NCBI GenBank assembly: GCA_033002965.1
Contig: JAURVB010009656.1
Location: forward strand, 1-64,000
Origin: Piper betle
Lineage: Eukaryota > Streptophyta > Magnoliopsida > Piperales > Piperaceae
DNA length: 64,000 nucleotides
Direction: 5' to 3'
In this document: positions 61,151 to 64,000 of the stretch, one piece after another
How the letters are laid out: every line of letters begins with the position of its first letter
How positions within the stretch are numbered: the stretch's first letter is position 1
The notes under the pieces: model-generated
What the model saw: only the letters and a program-made list of their open reading frames with translations
Database searches by the model: none
What the model was told of the DNA's origin: nothing
Position numbers and translations under genes: made by a program

Positions 61151-63132
61151 TTACATTGTCTTTGACTTAATAACTTTCTTCTTTGGTTGCCTTCTTGGTA
61201 TCATGTTCTTCATACCCAAGAAAAAGAGCAGCGCGCCAAAGAATGCAAGATTCTGGAATAATATAAATTTCATCAGCAAATTCTTCTCTGAACTCTTTCC
61301 TATGAAAAAAACCAAACCTACGTACCTGCACAAACTTGGCAAAAAGATGAAAAAATTCTGTTTTTTCAACATCATAATTGTAAAAATCATAGAGAACGGG
61401 AGTGGAAATAATCAGTTGAAATGCCTAAAAAGACATAGTTGAGTCAGAAAGTTCAGTTAAAATTGAATTTTGAAGTACAAGGAAAAAGAAAAAGGAATTA
61501 TGTTTACCAACCAATAAATATGCTCCCAAAGTACTCCCAAAGATGAAAAGAATGCCACCAACCCCTTTCAATGCTATAGCTGTAGCTACCAGATGTTTAA
61601 TCTGTGAACAAACAAAAGTTAAATGACAAGATTAAATTTCCATAGTGACATCAGAGTGAGTTAGAACTTTAATGAAGTAACTGCAGGGGCATACTTGCCT
61701 CTATATCTGGCACTTGGACACCAAAGTGAGTGCTGACATTATCCTTGAAAACACCAACCTTGGGTCTCCACAACTTAGATAAAGGCCCACCATCGTCCCC
61801 AAATTGGTTAAACCTGAAGACAACAAACCTTTGTCTATGCTAACCCCAACAAGAGACTGGATATATCATATTACATTAAGAAAAGGGCAAAAAAATGCTG
61901 CAAAATAAATTTAAAAATGTTCCATACGAGTCCCCTCATTTCTGCCTGACATTACTAATCTTCATTATTTAATAATTTAGTGAATAGTACGTAACACAAA
62001 CATCATATATAAAAGTCTAGAGGCCCATGTTTCTTCATATTCGACCACAAACAAGTATTAAAGGTAACTAATAATCTAATAAGTAAAATTGGACTGCATA
62101 AAATTACTCCAAATGGTTTTTAAAATGTGTGTGTGTGTATATATATATACATATATATAACTGTAGAAAAACTTGTAAAAGATAGAGAGTAGAAAAGGAA
62201 GACAAAAATCTCATTGCACCAGAACATCTAAATGGAACTTAACAGCATGCCTAAAATGCCCACAAGAACTCAACTTTGTGCGTAAAAGTGTTAATGGTGG
62301 TGACGTTTGTTAAAGCCCAAGAGTGACAAGCCGATAGTGATGGGTACATTTGTCAAAGACCGTAGTGGCAAGCCCAATAAATGCTAAAAGAAGATCGCTT
62401 GTTGAGAATAATTCCACGTCCAAAAATAAATGCTAACTGTTTATTTTGGACAAGGCCTAAGTGAAAACTATACATTTCAAGAAAGCCTCAATTACATCAA
62501 GAATAATCATTACCAAAAATAAAAAGAAAACATAGAAGGATGGGAATTAAAGACAATGAATTACATAAAGATTAAGACAGATTGCACCATCAATTTAAAC
62601 ATCACTCCTAATTGTTAATAACTAATCAATGAAGGTCTAGATTAACTGAACTAACGTGCGGTACTGCGCTTGGCTCAACCATTTAATCAATGCATCCTGC
62701 CTTTCTCGGCAGCACGGCAACTTCACACAATAAACACGGACGCTGAAAGTGCATCAGTCTATAACTAGGTCAGCTGAACTGACGGTCATGTATGACAGAT
62801 TCCAAAAACTCGTGATAAAAAACATGGAAAATGAAGTTCCCCCGATCAAATTAGCCAGTTAAAAACTGCATTTGCACGAACCACAGACTAACGCCCGACA
62901 AAGCCCCGCTAGCTCAGATTTTCAGTCTCGAAAAAAATAAAAATAAAAATCAAAGACAGGAGCACAGGACGGGAGGAACAACGAACTAGGACAAGAAAGA
63001 TCGAATCTTTACCAACTAAGAAAAAAAAAAGGAAGCAAAAGGAAAGGGGAAGGCGGAGACGAACTCTTGCCAAGCGGAGAGGATGAAGATGGCGGCGAAG
63101 AGGAAACGACCGACGACGGAGGCAAATCCCAT
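61151..63132 (-). CDS. HR-like lesion-inducer family protein (DoxX-like membrane protein)
   Basis: Small multi-pass membrane protein of the plant HR-like lesion-inducing family, which is linked to hypersensitive-response-like cell death and probably sits in the ER or other endomembranes. Exons 63132-63065, 61813-61699, 61601-61512, 61424-61326 and 61252-61151 join in phase to 157 residues, the family's usual size. Seen: N-terminal MGFASVVGRFLFAAIFILSA (first membrane helix), WQEFNQFGDDGGPLSK, a second hydrophobic stretch AIALKGVGGILFIFG, ISTPVLYDFYNYD, and a final helix NLAFFGALLFFLGMKN before a basic tail. The start is the only ATG giving the conserved N-terminus. Intron 2 has a GC donor (AG|GCAAGT); the other introns are GT-AG. 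The frame is intact. Intron 1 is 1.25 kb. Confidence 0.93.
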
Positions 63133-64000
63133 TGCTCTGCTCCGACGAACCCAACCCAACGATCGGCGGTTTATAGAAACAAAAAAGGTGGAAGAGTGCA
63201 GACGACGCAAAGTGGAAATACCAAGGACCGAAAAGTGTGGGGCCAGATTTAGCCCGACACCGGCGGTTCGGGTCCCAATCGGATAGTTGCAGTTTCTACG
63301 TGATTCACGTACAAATTGCAACTGTTCCCAGTAATCGATCTTCATCACCTCCTTCGAACTCGATGTCTCTGTCGTACCAATCTGAATAAAAACGAACTTT
63401 TTGATGCAAAACGGCGAGAATAATTCAAACAATGTCTACGAACAATTCAAAATTGATTTTTGAATTACCGGTTTTTTGTTAGTATCCAGTCTTTTCGTTG
63501 TTTGTAGGCACTGTTTAGTCAGTATAAAATATATAGAAATTATATAAAAATTTTAAATGATCAAATTAAAAAAATAATATATTTTTAATTTTATTTTATT
63601 AGCACATATTTATTGTATTTTATATTTAAATTAATCATAACTAACATCAAGTAAGTGCACATGGGCTCTCGTATCCAATAACAGTTTCCTTTTTATTTAT
63701 CTCTTGAGAATTAATTTCATATAGAAAGGTACATGGGTGACCTAGTAAAAAATAACTACGATTATTTTATACCCCCATTTAAATATAACTATATACTTAA
63801 TTTATATAAAAAATAATATAGTTAATATTACTTTATACATAAAATTTATTTACTTTTAGTAAAGTTGATTATTTTAAAAGAACCTTATATATATATGTAT
63901 GACTTGGATCTCATATATCTTATATAAGCCCTTTTATCTAGAACAATTTAACGTATCTCACTACTAAAAATTCATATTCATAACTAGAAAAAATTAATAA
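63133..64000. other. Upstream region of the lesion-inducer gene
   Basis: The GC-richer stretch 63133-63370 is likely 5' UTR and promoter on the minus strand. A TTTATAGAAAC tract near 63170 reads as TTTCTATAAA on the minus strand and could be a TATA-like element. Beyond 63480 it is AT-rich, with no gene up to the window edge. Confidence 0.4.

Noticed and set aside
1..64000. tRNA, rRNA and CRISPR searches
   Set aside because: No cloverleaf with A/B boxes, no rRNA and no regular short-repeat/spacer array seen; the periodic array at 49-51 kb is an A/T-spaced palindrome repeat in a eukaryotic transposable element, not CRISPR.

Overview
This is plant nuclear DNA, almost certainly from an angiosperm. 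It has spliced genes with AT-rich introns, plant-specific families (Dicer-like, NIP aquaporin, DOXC-type 2-oxoglutarate dioxygenases, NHL/LEA14, 4CL-like, HR-like lesion inducer), TA microsatellites and many transposon relics. I cannot name the species. The listed open reading frames alone do not give the genes; I rebuilt gene models by matching exon phase and splice sites by eye.

Layout. 1-1.9 kb: an 0.86-kb hAT-like element with an 8-bp target duplication. 2.0-21.0 kb (+): a 22-exon DICER-LIKE 2 locus. All helicase, DUF283, PAZ, RNase III and dsRBD exons are recognisable and in phase, but the 3' half carries two frame-breaking lesions, one nonsense codon and two substituted RNase IIIa catalytic residues, so I call it a pseudogene. 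Intron 6 holds an antisense Copia-type relic with matching LTRs and a 5-bp duplication; intron 14 holds further retroelement DNA. 21-30 kb: gene-free, with a diverged AT-rich repeat block, two GC-rich fold-back elements at TA microsatellites, and a complete 582-bp TRIM retroelement nested in one of them.

30.4-32.8 kb (+): an intact five-exon NIP aquaporin with the Gly-Ser-Gly-Arg filter of silicic-acid channels but an NPA-NPA spacing of 110 residues. 33.4-36.4 kb (-): two decayed genes, an NHL/LEA14 pseudogene and a collapsed 4CL-like pseudogene. 43.2-59.9 kb: four relatives of one 2-oxoglutarate/Fe(II) dioxygenase subfamily, two on the minus strand (one broken, one intact) and two on the plus strand (one intact, one broken), separated by a 3-kb fold-back element with about 16 copies of a palindromic motif. 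61.2-63.1 kb (-): an intact five-exon HR-like lesion-inducer gene with a GC-AG intron.

The genes do not form one pathway. DCL2 would make 22-nt siRNAs in antiviral and transgene silencing; the NIP would move small uncharged solutes; the dioxygenases look like a tandemly expanded specialised-metabolism cluster undergoing birth and death; the lesion-inducer is a small multi-pass membrane protein. The most unusual material is the family of fold-back elements at TA microsatellites and the decay of DCL2.
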